64,000 nt of DNA from Maribacter aquimaris (GCF_014596745.1 NZ_JABTCF010000001.1:806001-870000); one strand, 5' to 3'. Counted from the stretch's first letter, positions 1 through 9,672 are shown. Program-made: numbers and translations. Notes: generated from the sequence alone by a model not told the origin.

Positions 1-3000
1 GTCGTTATGAAGATTTGCTTCAGCAATATTCAAAGCACAGAGCTTAGCCTCTTTACTTGATTTTGTAAATTTTTTATAAAGTTTTTTATCAGACATTTTT
101 TCATTTAGCCAACTCAAAACTATAATGTGTCCATCCTTATGTAATTCTTTATTCTGAATAATTTTTTCAAAATAGGGATACATTTCTTTATGAAATTTAA
201 CATTGAAATATTGAGATGTTCTGAAAGAGTTTTTTAACAATTCAATATCATCAGTTTCAGTTAGCAGTTCAAAAATTTTAAAACTTCTTACTAAATCTAA
301 ATGGTTTAGATAACCTAATTCTTGTAAAACTGCAACTCTTACGGATGTTTGAGGGTCAAAAGCCGCCTTTTCCGCAATCTGAAAAATAGTTTCCTCAAAC
401 TGTTTTTGTTCATAGCATTGCATTATTCTATGAATAGCAGAACCTCTTACACTATTTAAGCTATCTGATGAAGCATCATTTATTGGTTTTTCAGGGTGGG
501 GATGATTCAATGCATTTGTGCTCAAAAAGGCTATAATTTCATCATCAACTAATTTGTTATCTATTAGGTAATCACATTGACGAATGGCATATAAAGTATT
601 TACTAGGTCTAAATTTAATTTGATAAATTTCTTATATATTATTTTAACTTTTTCTGGTTCACATTTCGCTTGAATTAATCCATCAACCCCTGATGATATA
701 TAATCATTAGAAACATTCTCATTTTCTAATAAACTTAAGATAAAGTCATTGAACTTATTTGGGTTACTTCTCACACTATCTCCAAATGCTCTTGAGTGTT
801 CAAGCTTTCCTCCTTTTGGACCACGCTCTCCACGATAATCATCGTTAAACTTTGACATACTATTTTGCCAATTCTCTAAATCCATTTCTTTGTACGCTTT
901 TTGGGGTAACGGTGCACCCACTCTATAAGTGCTACCGGAAGAAACGTTCAAGGCTTTATTACTGTCCACATCACCAAACTTTCTATAATATTCTTGATAG
1001 GCTTTTTTTAAAGTAGGAATTTGCCATATTTCAACTGTTGGAATTTGCTTAATAAACAAAAACTGTTTTTCACTAATACCGTAGAAGTTTACTTTTTCTC
1101 GGCCTTCATCATTTTCGTACTTATAATATTTAAAATCGTAAGGACTCTTTACAGAAAGAAGTATTTCCGTTACTTTTTCTTTTTGCTCTAAGGAAAAACG
1201 GGAAAAATATTGGCCAATTACCTGCCTGAAATACAATTGAAATTTATCATCATAACCGTTAAATCCATTTTTAGCGTTTACAATACCAATCAACTCATAT
1301 ACAATGTCAATATATCTGACTTTTTCATTTTTAAAAGTCAGAAGAATTAAGCAGATAATATCAATAGAGTTTGAATTTTTGTGCTCATCAAAAAATTGTA
1401 ATATGTAATTACTATTTTGAAATTCTGATTTTAGATGCTTTACAAGTAAGTCTTCAACTACAATATGGGCATCCTCTTTAGAACTGAAACCATCAATAAA
1501 CTTGGAACATTTATAAAGTGGACTTTTAATTTCCTCCAGATGCGATTCATCTTTGTTTTCATCTATTACTGTCTTATAGATGTCTAAAATAAAACTGAAA
1601 CCCACTTCAGGGCTTTTGGCAATTATAGCCTTTAATAATTCTTCTTGTTCATGAAGAAATTTGTTACTATGCCAGGAATCTCCAGAGCTAAAAACGTCAA
1701 TTAAAATAGGTTTTAACAAATCAATTACGTACAACTCATGATGTTCAAATATCTTTTTTAAAATTTCATAATACCAAAAGTTATCTCTGCCTTTGGACTC
1801 CTCGTTAAACGTTATATATTTTTCAAAAAATGGAAGTAACTTTTCATGCTCCCATTCATTAAGCCCCGAAAGAACCCTTTCATTAAAATTTGGTTTATCA
1901 TCAAAATCTTCTAATTCATCTAAATATTTCATTATTGAGAGAGGAACAATATTAATATTATTCCTAAAAAATCGCCAAGCCAGATTTCTTTGATACTCAA
2001 CTATATTCCCTGAATCAAACTTTTCTAAAAAATCAATTCGAAATACCGACTGTTTTTTATAAATTTTATGAACCTTATTAGCCAACGTTTCTTGATTAAA
2101 AAGAAACTTATTCAATGCTTTTTGATGTATTAAATATTCAACCCATCCTTGAGAAACAATAGAATGGACAAATACGTCTTCAAAGAGATAATTTTTCGAT
2201 ATGTATTTATGAAATATTTCCTTTTCTTGATTTGACGGATTTGTTACAATACCAAGATTACTTATTACTAAGGACTTTATATGAAAACGGTACTTGGAAG
2301 ATTTAAGAATAGAATTTATACTTAAAGCATACCTGCCGTGGTCATATTCACGTAAATATTCAAAAACCATCTTTATTATAGACCTAACCTCTAAGTTCTG
2401 TTCATTTTCATTGAGATAGTTGAATATATCATTCCCTTTCTCTACAAATTGTCTTGAAAAGGTGTAATCATAAAAAGTTTGATGAAAGAATTGAATCTCA
2501 GACTCTTCCTTGATAATTAATTGATTACTGAGCAGGTATTGAATCTCCGAATAATATTTATCAGAAAACTTATCATTAACAACTATCTGCTGTCTATCAT
2601 ACATCTCAATAGCGATACTATAAAGTAATTCACTTAATTTTAAGTCAACCATCGGTATTATGAGACTTTTCCATAAAGCATCATATAAATCCTTTAAGGA
2701 TGATAAAGTATTAAGATTAATTTTATTCTTATTAGGAAGCTTACAAAACACTTCCAATTGGTTCGGGGTTCTTAAAAGTTCTAAAACTTTTTTTTGCGAG
2801 CAATTTACCCCAAAGTTTTGAAGCGTATTTATAACTTCTTTTTCCTCTAATAGAGAAGTTTTTATATTATGATATTCATTTGATTTGTAAATACTTAGTT
2901 CTGCATCATATTTTAGGTCAAAGCTTCTTGATGAAATAATAATTCTAATATTCTTCTCCCCAAGCAATTCGCTAACTATTCTATTATAAGTCTGAATATA

Positions 3001-3996
3001 TTCTCTATTTGATGATAGTGTTTGAGACAAAGCATCTAGCTGGTCAATAATGATGACAAGTTCCCGTTTGTATGTGTTTAACGCCCCTATAATTTTTGAA
3101 AAAGTAATATTATCATCTACGAATATTTTGTTTTCGAGTTCCCTTGGGGAATTGGCATAATACTTATCTGCTTTTATACCTAATACTGTAAAATTTTGAC
3201 TTTTTAGTTCTTCATAGACATCCTTCAAGATTACGGACTTCCCCATCCCTTTATCACCTTCCAACACGAGAAGGTTCTTTTTACCATCTTTTAAATCAGT
3301 AACTACCCAATCAATTATTTTCTTCGTCTCTTCTCTATCAATGTGGCTAGATTGTTTTTTATCAAAGTAATTCTTCACTCTTGATAAAAAGAAGGATGCT
3401 TTGTCAAAAGAGCGCTCTATTTGATTAAAATCCATTGATGTAATTACGCTGGTATAAACCTCTTCTCCACAGAAGGCTTTGCACCATTCAGCACCAAAAA
3501 AGTCATATACAATTTTTGGATGTGTTTTTAAGATTCTATTTATTGAAGAATAATCCCATTTATCAATCTGTTTTCCCTTTTTTAAATACTCTTTTTTTAA
3601 TTCTTCATATCGCTTTTGTACATGTACATCGCCAAAACTAGCAGAAGTACAAATGAAGAATTTTTCAGTTTTACTGAACCATTCACCTTCTTCAAAATCA
3701 GATAAAATTTTGTTTAAGTCTGAAGTAGAAATTGATTCGTATTTTTTGCATTGAAACGCATAGTATTGCCCATTTTCCCTTAGTCCGTAAATATCTATAC
3801 CTGACTGTTTTTGTCCCTGTCTTCCGAATATTTCGCAATCAGATATGCTAAAACCTTCAACATATTCAGCCATTCTCAACGAAAGCTTTTCAAAGTCTTC
3901 CCAGAGCAGTCCATTAATAGGCAATAGCATTTGATTACCATCAATAGGTAAATCATGTTTTGAGGAAGGAAGACTATTTAAATATTCAAGATTCAT
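1..3996 (-). CDS. Mrr-type nuclease / STAND NTPase / HEAT-like repeat protein (Avs-like defence protein), C-terminus off the window
   Basis: The reading frame is open without a stop from the ATG at 3996 to the left edge, at least 1332 codons, so the C-terminus is missing. Residues about 30-110 look like an Mrr-type restriction endonuclease fold: a GID at D68 followed by QCKK (Q82, K84). A P-loop GDKGMGKS lies near residues 247-254 and a Walker B strand ending in IIIDQLDAL (D318, D321) follows, as in STAND/NACHT-like NTPases. The rest is long, helical and repeat-like, with a HEAT-like stretch near the left edge. The architecture of nuclease, NTPase and helical sensor matches the Avs (AVAST) family, in which type 4 carries an Mrr-like nuclease; the subtype is inference. 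It sits 25 bp downstream of an Xre regulator on the same strand and is probably co-transcribed with it. It could instead be another nuclease-STAND defence family. Confidence 0.8.
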   Translation of the reverse strand, partial: MNLEYLNSLPSSKHDLPIDGNQMLLPINGLLWEDFEKLSLRMAEYVEGFSISDCEIFGRQGQKQSGIDIYGLRENGQYYAFQCKKYESISTSDLNKILSDFEEGEWFSKTEKFFICTSASFGDVHVQKRYEELKKEYLKKGKQIDKWDYSSINRILKTHPKIVYDFFGAEWCKAFCGEEVYTSVITSMDFNQIERSFDKASFFLSRVKNYFDKKQSSHIDREETKKIIDWVVTDLKDGKKNLLVLEGDKGMGKSVILKDVYEELKSQNFTVLGIKADKYYANSPRELENKIFVDDNITFSKIIGALNTYKRELVIIIDQLDALSQTLSSNREYIQTYNRIVSELLGEKNIRIIISSRSFDLKYDAELSIYKSNEYHNIKTSLLEEKEVINTLQNFGVNCSQKKVLELLRTPNQLEVFCKLPNKNKINLNTLSSLKDLYDALWKSLIIPMVDLKLSELLYSIAIEMYDRQQIVVNDKFSDKYYSEIQYLLSNQLIIKEESEIQFFHQTFYDYTFSRQFVEKGNDIFNYLNENEQNLEVRSIIKMVFEYLREYDHGRYALSINSILKSSKYRFHIKSLVISNLGIVTNPSNQEKEIFHKYISKNYLFEDVFVHSIVSQGWVEYLIHQKALNKFLFNQETLANKVHKIYKKQSVFRIDFLEKFDSGNIVEYQRNLAWRFFRNNINIVPLSIMKYLDELEDFDDKPNFNERVLSGLNEWEHEKLLPFFEKYITFNEESKGRDNFWYYEILKKIFEHHELYVIDLLKPILIDVFSSGDSWHSNKFLHEQEELLKAIIAKSPEVGFSFILDIYKTVIDENKDESHLEEIKSPLYKCSKFIDGFSSKEDAHIVVEDLLVKHLKSEFQNSNYILQFFDEHKNSNSIDIICLILLTFKNEKVRYIDIVYELIGIVNAKNGFNGYDDKFQLYFRQVIGQYFSRFSLEQKEKVTEILLSVKSPYDFKYYKYENDEGREKVNFYGISEKQFLFIKQIPTVEIWQIPTLKKAYQEYYRKFGDVDSNKALNVSSGSTYRVGAPLPQKAYKEMDLENWQNSMSKFNDDYRGERGPKGGKLEHSRAFGDSVRSNPNKFNDFILSLLENENVSNDYISSGVDGLIQAKCEPEKVKIIYKKFIKLNLDLVNTLYAIRQCDYLIDNKLVDDEIIAFLSTNALNHPHPEKPINDASSDSLNSVRGSAIHRIMQCYEQKQFEETIFQIAEKAAFDPQTSVRVAVLQELGYLNHLDLVRSFKIFELLTETDDIELLKNSFRTSQYFNVKFHKEMYPYFEKIIQNKELHKDGHIIVLSWLNEKMSDKKLYKKFTKSSKEAKLCALNIAEANLHND

Positions 3997-4021
3997 ACTA
4001 ATACTCTCTATTTTAAAACTA

Positions 4022-4309
4022 CTAATACTGTTTTACTTTTTTCTTTATCTCTTTTAGGATGTCATCAACATTTTTTTCATTTTTTATTTCCTCATAAATC
4101 TTTTCCGCATACCATAAAGTCGAAAGAGTCATAAATTCAATTTCTAAGGCTTTTGATAATTTTTTCAATTGCTCTTTAGTAGGTCGTCTATCATCATTTT
4201 CAATCTTACTAATAAGTGCGGTATCAACATTTATCTTTGAAGCAAGTTCTCTCAATAACAAACCTCTTGACTCCCGTTTCGATTTTAATACCTCTGATAA
4301 CTTTTTCAT
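4022..4309 (-). CDS. Xre/Cro-family HTH regulator of the Mrr-STAND gene
   Basis: This is a 95-aa protein with a single N-terminal helix-turn-helix of the Xre/HTH_3 type over residues about 4-58, with RELASKINVDTALISKIE as turn and recognition helix. The C-terminal tail is charged and helical (KNVDDILKEIKKK). It lies immediately upstream of, and in the same orientation as, the large nuclease-STAND gene, with a 25-bp gap. It is therefore most likely the controller of that gene and of itself. Two direct repeats lie directly against its start codon and are the obvious operator candidates. No toxin partner of HigB type is visible, so an antitoxin role is less likely than a plain repressor role, though I cannot exclude it. 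Confidence 0.85.
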   Translation of the reverse strand: MKKLSEVLKSKRESRGLLLRELASKINVDTALISKIENDDRRPTKEQLKKLSKALEIEFMTLSTLWYAEKIYEEIKNEKNVDDILKEIKKKVKQY

Positions 4310-4347
4310 TTGTCAAAATTTTTCTTGTCAAAATTTGTCTAATTTAA
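4310..4347 (-). promoter_or_regulatory. Direct-repeat operator at the Xre start codon
   Basis: The 12-mer TTGTCAAAATTT (plus strand) occurs at 4310-4321 and again at 4325-4336, 15 bp apart, and a degenerate third copy, TTGTCTAATTT, starts at 4335. The first copy abuts the ATG of the Xre gene, so a bound protein would block transcription start or initiation of translation. Read on the minus strand the unit is AAATTTTGACAA. This arrangement fits autorepression by the Xre protein. Confidence 0.55.
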
Positions 4348-4459
4348 TGATAAAAAAATTATACTCATTCCCTTTTTATCAACAAGATGAATTCTTTATA
4401 AATAATGACTATTAACTCTTTTAAATGCCTAACTACCTCTAAATATATCTCTGCCATAA

Positions 4460-5101
4460 CTATTTAATTTTAATAATGGATACAAATATCGCGAGAGCGA
4501 TATAATTATGTTTTTCTTTCTTGCTGAAATACTTTGCTTCGTCATCAGACGACAAGAAACCAAGCTCAAATAGAACCGCTGGACAATAATCAATAGTTTC
4601 CAGCAACACCTGAAAATTCGAAAACTTCACACCACGACTCTCAAAACCCAATTCTTTTTTGAACTCTTCTTGTAATTGGTATGCAAACCAAGTTGAATCA
4701 TCCAGATAATTGGATTGACTATCTACCACATAAACTTCCACACCTCTAGCATTCGGATTATCCGAATGATTGCAATGGAAGGACACAAACAAATCAGCTT
4801 TAAGGTTTTTGGCTAGCTTCGTTCTATCTGATAAAGAAATAAGTGTATCGCTATACCTAGTTAAATAAATATCCAAAGGTTTTTCTAATTCATTATTTAA
4901 GTCTAAAATGGCATTCGCAACTTCCAATACGATGTCCTTTTCTTGGATTCCATTTACACCTATTGCACCAGCATCTTTTCCACCGTGTCCAACATCAATT
5001 ACAATTCGTTTTTGAGCACTCGTTTCTTGTCCAAAAATGATACACATTTTTAGAAGCAAAAAGACAAAACTGACGTTTTTGAGCACTTTTTTCATTTTCA
5101 A
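4460..5101 (-). CDS. N-acetylmuramoyl-L-alanine amidase (Amidase_3), exported
   Basis: This is a 213-aa zinc amidase that cleaves the lactyl-amide bond between MurNAc and L-Ala of peptidoglycan. A hydrophobic N-terminal segment (residues about 8-24) looks like a signal peptide. The Amidase_3 landmarks are present: VIDVGHGG with H39, the QEKD glutamate E54, SFHCNH with H109, and the catalytic glutamate E179 in LFELGF. The catalytic domain fills the whole protein and there is no binding repeat. It diverges from traE with a 182-bp gap, inside the conjugation region. It is therefore plausibly the wall-opening enzyme for assembly of the type IV machine rather than a housekeeping amidase. Confidence 0.88.
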   Translation of the reverse strand: MKMKKVLKNVSFVFLLLKMCIIFGQETSAQKRIVIDVGHGGKDAGAIGVNGIQEKDIVLEVANAILDLNNELEKPLDIYLTRYSDTLISLSDRTKLAKNLKADLFVSFHCNHSDNPNARGVEVYVVDSQSNYLDDSTWFAYQLQEEFKKELGFESRGVKFSNFQVLLETIDYCPAVLFELGFLSSDDEAKYFSKKEKHNYIALAIFVSIIKIK

Positions 5102-5283
5102 TTTTCAGGTTATCAACAACTTCCCTTCAAAATTCATAGTATTTGATGCTAAATAATGGCAATTAAATTCAATTGATTTCAAATAATATTTTATTCACAA
5201 ATTACTGATTTACAATATTTTATGTTCAAATATATGTAAATTTCTATTAACGAAAACAACATAAAAATCTAAACAATTTTATT

Positions 5284-5571
5284 ATGAAAAAATCACTCTA
5301 TTTAGCATCATTTCTTTCGCTCTTATCCACTTCGCTTTTTGCTCAAATTGGTGGTATTGAAGATTCAGTTAATGATGTTGGCGACACAATCAGAACTATT
5401 TTTCCAATTTTGTTAGGTGTCATTTTCCTAGTGGGCTTCCTGTTTAATGCGGGGCACTTTTTTGGGGAAAACGCAGACCTTAAAAAAGGTATTACTAGAG
5501 TACTTGTATTTGTTTTGATTGCTGGCGCAGTAGTCGGCATCTTCACATACTTAATCGGAATCGTAGTGTAA
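5284..5571 (+). CDS. traE: TraE-like conjugation protein (DUF4134 family)
   Basis: This is a 95-aa protein with a signal-peptide-like start ending in LFAQ, followed by two hydrophobic helices (about residues 40-57 and 70-94). The order and size match the DUF4134 / TraE proteins that open the transfer operons of CTnDOT-like elements, where they take the place of VirB2/VirB3-like small membrane subunits. It is the first gene of a tightly packed plus-strand operon running to 12.5 kb. The stop is separated from the traF start by only 2 bp. Confidence 0.88.
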   Translation: MKKSLYLASFLSLLSTSLFAQIGGIEDSVNDVGDTIRTIFPILLGVIFLVGFLFNAGHFFGENADLKKGITRVLVFVLIAGAVVGIFTYLIGIVV

Positions 5572-5573
5572 CG

Positions 5574-5858
5574 ATGAAGAAGTTTGAGGTCTATAAAAAC
5601 ATTAGGAAACGGGCAGTCATATTTGGGCTGCCTATTTCCCTGTTTGCGCTAATGATGGTTGCTATACTTGCTTCTTTATTAATTATCATTTTTTCATTCA
5701 GCTTCTTAATGATAATAGGTGTTATGGTTTTTAATGCAGCCTTATACATCGCTCTTACAAGGATTGCTAATAACCCTCAACTTTTTCAAACAGCTAAAGC
5801 CTTCCCTAAAATAATAAGTAACAAAAGAAATTCTGACTTCGATTATGAACAAGATTAA
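5574..5858 (+). CDS. traF: TraF-like conjugation protein (DUF4133, VirB3-like)
   Basis: This 94-aa inner membrane protein carries two adjacent hydrophobic helices (about residues 16-60), with a basic N-terminus (KNIRKRAV) before them and a polar C-terminal tail. Proteins of this size between TraE and the TraG ATPase belong to the DUF4133/TraF family and resemble VirB3. Its 3' end overlaps the traG start by 14 bp, which suggests translational coupling to the ATPase. VirB3 and VirB4 are usually partners, and in some systems fused. Confidence 0.85.
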   Translation: MKKFEVYKNIRKRAVIFGLPISLFALMMVAILASLLIIIFSFSFLMIIGVMVFNAALYIALTRIANNPQLFQTAKAFPKIISNKRNSDFDYEQD

Positions 5859-8241
5859 TCTTTCAGCATATAACCCTATTACAGATATTCAAGACAATAT
5901 CATATTTGCCAATAATGGCAATGTCGTCCTATGCTATGAAGGAACGCTACCAGAAATCTATTCACTATCTGAAAAAGACTTTGAGGACATACACGGTGCT
6001 TGGTTTCAGGCTTTAAAATCATTGCCCATTGGTACGGTGGTTCAAAAACAGGATGTTTACCTAAAGAAAACATACACTTCAGAAAAGCTTCCGAATACAA
6101 CATTTTTAGAAAAGGCGACCCACGACCACTTCAAAGGGCGTGATTATATGGAACATCGTTGCTTTTTGTTCTTTACGCTCACTAAGAACAAAGCGTTGAA
6201 TAATTCAAAATATATCAACCCTTTTCGTAAAGTTTCCAAAGGAATTGTTCAACAATTGGATGATAACGTTAAGAGCTTCATCGGTTCAGTAAGCGATTCT
6301 ATCTCCTTTATAAACAATAGCCGAAAGATGGCCTTCGTTTCGCTTAAAGCGAAAGAGATACAGCAACTCACAAATGGCTATTTCAATGGCTTTAATGATG
6401 GGTTTGACACCGACATCATATTAGATAAAAAAAGCGTCAATATTGGCGAAAACCATTTTGATGCCCTTGCCATCAATAGCGAACTGTGCTTTGGCGAAAG
6501 TGTACAGAGTAGCAAGACCAATGAGAAATTCACTTCTGACGATTTCGTATTTCATCAAGGGTTTATTGATGGCTTAGGGCTTACGCTTAATGAAAACCAC
6601 ATAGTCAACCAAATTTTATACTTAGACGACAAACAGAAGTGGCGCAAGCTACTTGACAAGAAAGTTGAAGAACTCAACAAAAGTTCCAATTTCGGCTCTC
6701 AGAACAAAGTGGTACTTGGAAAAATTCAACACATTCTCGACCAGATTAATGCCGATGATAATGCACGAATAATACGTGGTCATTTAAACATTGTGTATTG
6801 GGATAAGAACCCAGAAAATTTAAGCCGAATCGGTTCTAAAATCAAGACTGAATTTAAGGAATTGGATATTATACCGTACTATCCTAGAGGCGAAGAACGG
6901 AAGAATTATATTCTTAATAGTTATTGCTGCTTTTCATCTAACTTTTCAAATAACGATTTATACGTAACCGATTTAAAGCACGCCTTATGCCTGTTTATCA
7001 ATAATACCAATTACAACTCAGATGCTACCGGAATCATCTTCAATGATAGAGAACATAATGTACCCGTTTTAAAAGATGTCTGGGATGAAAAAAAGAAGCG
7101 TATCAAGGCACGTAACTTTGCCATTTTCGCGCCAACTGGCGAAGGCAAATCCTTCCTAGCCAATAATATACTGCGTCAATATTTTGAAAGTGGCGTTCGC
7201 TTGGTCATCATCGACTTGGGTGGTTCATACACCAAATTCGCGAAACTATACCCTGAAAAATATACCGTACTTAGATATGAAAGCGGAAAGAACTTAGGCA
7301 TCAATCCTTTTTACATCAGCGATGTAAAAGATTTGACACCGGAACGTTTGGAAGATTTGTCGGTGTTCCTATTTGAGCTCTTCGCTTCAGATTTAAAAGT
7401 GACCAAGGCACAATCTGTTTCTGTCAAGAAAATACTGAAACATTATTACGATAGTACTTCAGATAATCATTCTTTGGAAGGCTTCTATAATTTTATAGAA
7501 AGGCATCAAGAAAAACTTCTCGATGACCTGAAAATCCATCCCGACTACTTCAATGTGACGAGCTTCTTGCACGTAATGTCTGAATATGTCGGCGATGGTC
7601 TATACAGTTTTCTATTTGAAGTAAGCGAAGACCAGACCTACAAAATAGAGGACAAACGATTAATTGTTTTTGAACTGGATGAAGTCAAGGACAATAAGGA
7701 AATCTTATCCGTAATGTTGAAACTGATTAAGTCTGCCATCCAAAGAACTATATGGAAAAACAGAGCTGAAAAAGGTATCATCCTATTCGATGAATTTGCC
7801 AAACAACTGAAGTTTGATAACGTACTGGAAAGTGTGGAATTCTACTACCAAGCTATCCGTAAACAAAATGGTGCGATTGGGATTATTCTACAATCAATTA
7901 ATCAGCTACCAAATAATTCAACATCCGCAAGTATATTAGAAAACACACAAGTCATTTATAGCCTAAACAATGAAAAAGGCTATGACGAATTAGTCAAAAG
8001 GCTAAATCTTTCGAGCCACGATTTGAACCAATTAAAGTCCATTAAAAACAACCTTTCTGGACCACGAAAGTACACCGAAATGTTTATTAAAATAGGAAAG
8101 GAAAGTAACATTTTCCGTCTTGAAGTTCCAAAGAAAGTGTATGCAGCTTACTTGACAGATGGACAGGAAAATGAAGAAATAATGAAGCTCTATGAAGAGC
8201 ATAATGATATGGAAAAAGCAATAATTCAATTCACATCTTAA
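5845..8241 (+). CDS. traG: TraG conjugation ATPase (VirB4-like)
   Basis: This 798-aa protein is the motor of the type IV secretion apparatus. The N-terminal third corresponds to the DUF3875-type domain of Bacteroidota TraG. The Walker A motif is FAPTGEGKSF (about residues 430-440). A Walker B-like strand IILFDEFAK lies near residue 650 and is followed by a QSINQLP segment typical of VirB4 proteins. The length is usual for the family, and no frameshift is seen. The start at 5845 overlaps traF; an ATG-led frame with a conserved N-terminus supports it. It energises pilus/channel assembly at the inner membrane with the neighbouring TraI-TraN proteins. Confidence 0.95.
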   Translation: MNKINLSAYNPITDIQDNIIFANNGNVVLCYEGTLPEIYSLSEKDFEDIHGAWFQALKSLPIGTVVQKQDVYLKKTYTSEKLPNTTFLEKATHDHFKGRDYMEHRCFLFFTLTKNKALNNSKYINPFRKVSKGIVQQLDDNVKSFIGSVSDSISFINNSRKMAFVSLKAKEIQQLTNGYFNGFNDGFDTDIILDKKSVNIGENHFDALAINSELCFGESVQSSKTNEKFTSDDFVFHQGFIDGLGLTLNENHIVNQILYLDDKQKWRKLLDKKVEELNKSSNFGSQNKVVLGKIQHILDQINADDNARIIRGHLNIVYWDKNPENLSRIGSKIKTEFKELDIIPYYPRGEERKNYILNSYCCFSSNFSNNDLYVTDLKHALCLFINNTNYNSDATGIIFNDREHNVPVLKDVWDEKKKRIKARNFAIFAPTGEGKSFLANNILRQYFESGVRLVIIDLGGSYTKFAKLYPEKYTVLRYESGKNLGINPFYISDVKDLTPERLEDLSVFLFELFASDLKVTKAQSVSVKKILKHYYDSTSDNHSLEGFYNFIERHQEKLLDDLKIHPDYFNVTSFLHVMSEYVGDGLYSFLFEVSEDQTYKIEDKRLIVFELDEVKDNKEILSVMLKLIKSAIQRTIWKNRAEKGIILFDEFAKQLKFDNVLESVEFYYQAIRKQNGAIGIILQSINQLPNNSTSASILENTQVIYSLNNEKGYDELVKRLNLSSHDLNQLKSIKNNLSGPRKYTEMFIKIGKESNIFRLEVPKKVYAAYLTDGQENEEIMKLYEEHNDMEKAIIQFTS

Positions 8242-8252
8242 ATATAAAAACA

Positions 8253-8822
8253 ATGAAAACAAAAATCTTAGTACTTGCAATCGCATTACTGTTTAGCTTA
8301 AATATTAAAGCTCAGGGAATGCCAACTTATGACAATACCAATTTTGTCAGCTTGATAAAACAACTCGTAGAATCTGGTAAACAGACAGCTCAAATGATTA
8401 AGTCTGTAAAATTTTTAAAAGATGCCAAAGAGAGCATCGAGAAAGTATCAAGTGTGGTACAACAACTTAGAGCGGTTCAAGAAATTGCACAAAACAATCA
8501 GCGCCTTATTAATGTAATGCAGAATGATTTACAAGACATCCTGAACTCGCCTTATATAAAACCAGAGGAAGTTACTCGGGTTGCACAATCCTTTGATGCG
8601 ATAGTTCAAAATTCATTAGACACCGTTGACTTTATGGGCGAAATCCTATCTAGTGATAATCTAAAAATGAGCGATGCAGAACGTGCGGAAGTTTTAAAGG
8701 AAAAAGAATTGGAATCAAAAGAAATGGTTTCCAATATCCAGACAAAAACGAAACGATACAGAGATATTATTTCCTTCAGAAAAATGCAGGACAAGATTAA
8801 TAACCGAGAAACAGAATACTAA
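8253..8822 (+). CDS. traI: TraI-like conjugation protein (DUF4141, VirB5-like)
   Basis: This 189-aa exported protein has a signal peptide ending in NIKAQG near residue 21, then a long helical, Gln/Lys/Glu-rich body. That is the usual appearance of DUF4141/TraI of CTnDOT-like elements, which occupies the VirB5 position. It follows traG by 11 bp and precedes traJ by 2 bp. The small traH found in CTnDOT between traG and traI is absent here. Confidence 0.85.
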   Translation: MKTKILVLAIALLFSLNIKAQGMPTYDNTNFVSLIKQLVESGKQTAQMIKSVKFLKDAKESIEKVSSVVQQLRAVQEIAQNNQRLINVMQNDLQDILNSPYIKPEEVTRVAQSFDAIVQNSLDTVDFMGEILSSDNLKMSDAERAEVLKEKELESKEMVSNIQTKTKRYRDIISFRKMQDKINNRETEY

Positions 8823-8824
8823 AA

Positions 8825-9667
8825 ATGACCGCTACTATACTTTTAGGGATTGGATTGGAATACATCGACGCGGTGTTTCAAACCATACAGAACAGCAGTT
8901 TTTCGCAATACACCATTGCCGGAATGAAAACGCTTGCTGTTCTGTTCTTTTTAATTAATATCCTTAAAAAATATAATGAAGGTATTGCAGATAAAGATGG
9001 TTACACTTGGGGATTGAGTCCTGGGGAATTGATGAAGAATTTTGCAATTGTTGTTCTAGTCATATTCTCGACACAAGTACTTGGCTTCTTTGATAGTATC
9101 TTGGTTTCGATAGAAACACAATATCGTGGTACAGCACCTGCTTTATTACCGTTGCAGATGCAAGACATTCCTATTGAAGAGGATGTAAGTATCATCGAGG
9201 TAGCGCAAGCTGCTATGACGCTCTTATATGAAGCATTGGTAACACCGCTCTACGGATTCAAAATATTTGCTTTTATCATTAGCCTTTTTCTTTGGATTTT
9301 GGATTTGTTCATCTACCCACTATTCCTTGCGGAACGCTACTTCTTATTGGGTATAATGCAAGCCTTTTTTCCTTTGGTAATTAGTCTAGCAGTTTTTGAA
9401 AAATTCCGTTCGCTTGCTTATACATTTTTCAAATTGTACGCTGCGGTGTATATGTTGGTGCCAGCTTTCTTCTTGGTCAATGTATTTGTGAACGCCCTCT
9501 ATACTGAAATCAACACTAACTTCTGGACTAACCTTTTTGGTACAGATGTTGGCCAGGGCTTTTTTGCACCTGTGGTTCAGTTAGGGTCGGTATTTTTTAT
9601 TGTCTTCCTGAAATTCAAATTATACAAACGCGCCACATCATTCACGCTCAGATTGTTTACCAGTTAA
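8825..9667 (+). CDS. traJ: TraJ conjugation channel protein (VirB6-like)
   Basis: This 280-aa polytopic inner membrane protein has about six hydrophobic helices, including AVLFFLINILKKY, IVVLVIFSTQVLGFF, FIISLFLWILDLFIYPL and ILGF-like stretches toward the C-terminus. The length and position after TraI match the Bacteroidota TraJ family, which corresponds to VirB6/TrbL. It would form the inner membrane part of the DNA channel. It is packed 2 bp after traI and 5 bp before traK. Confidence 0.88.
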   Translation: MTATILLGIGLEYIDAVFQTIQNSSFSQYTIAGMKTLAVLFFLINILKKYNEGIADKDGYTWGLSPGELMKNFAIVVLVIFSTQVLGFFDSILVSIETQYRGTAPALLPLQMQDIPIEEDVSIIEVAQAAMTLLYEALVTPLYGFKIFAFIISLFLWILDLFIYPLFLAERYFLLGIMQAFFPLVISLAVFEKFRSLAYTFFKLYAAVYMLVPAFFLVNVFVNALYTEINTNFWTNLFGTDVGQGFFAPVVQLGSVFFIVFLKFKLYKRATSFTLRLFTS

Positions 9668-9672
9668 TTCTA

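Noticed and set aside
1793-1993. Plus-strand frame of 66 codons
   Set aside because: Shadow of the large nuclease-STAND gene, which is open through the whole stretch on the minus strand.
5343-5546. Minus-strand frame inside traE
   Set aside because: Shadow of traE with no independent support.
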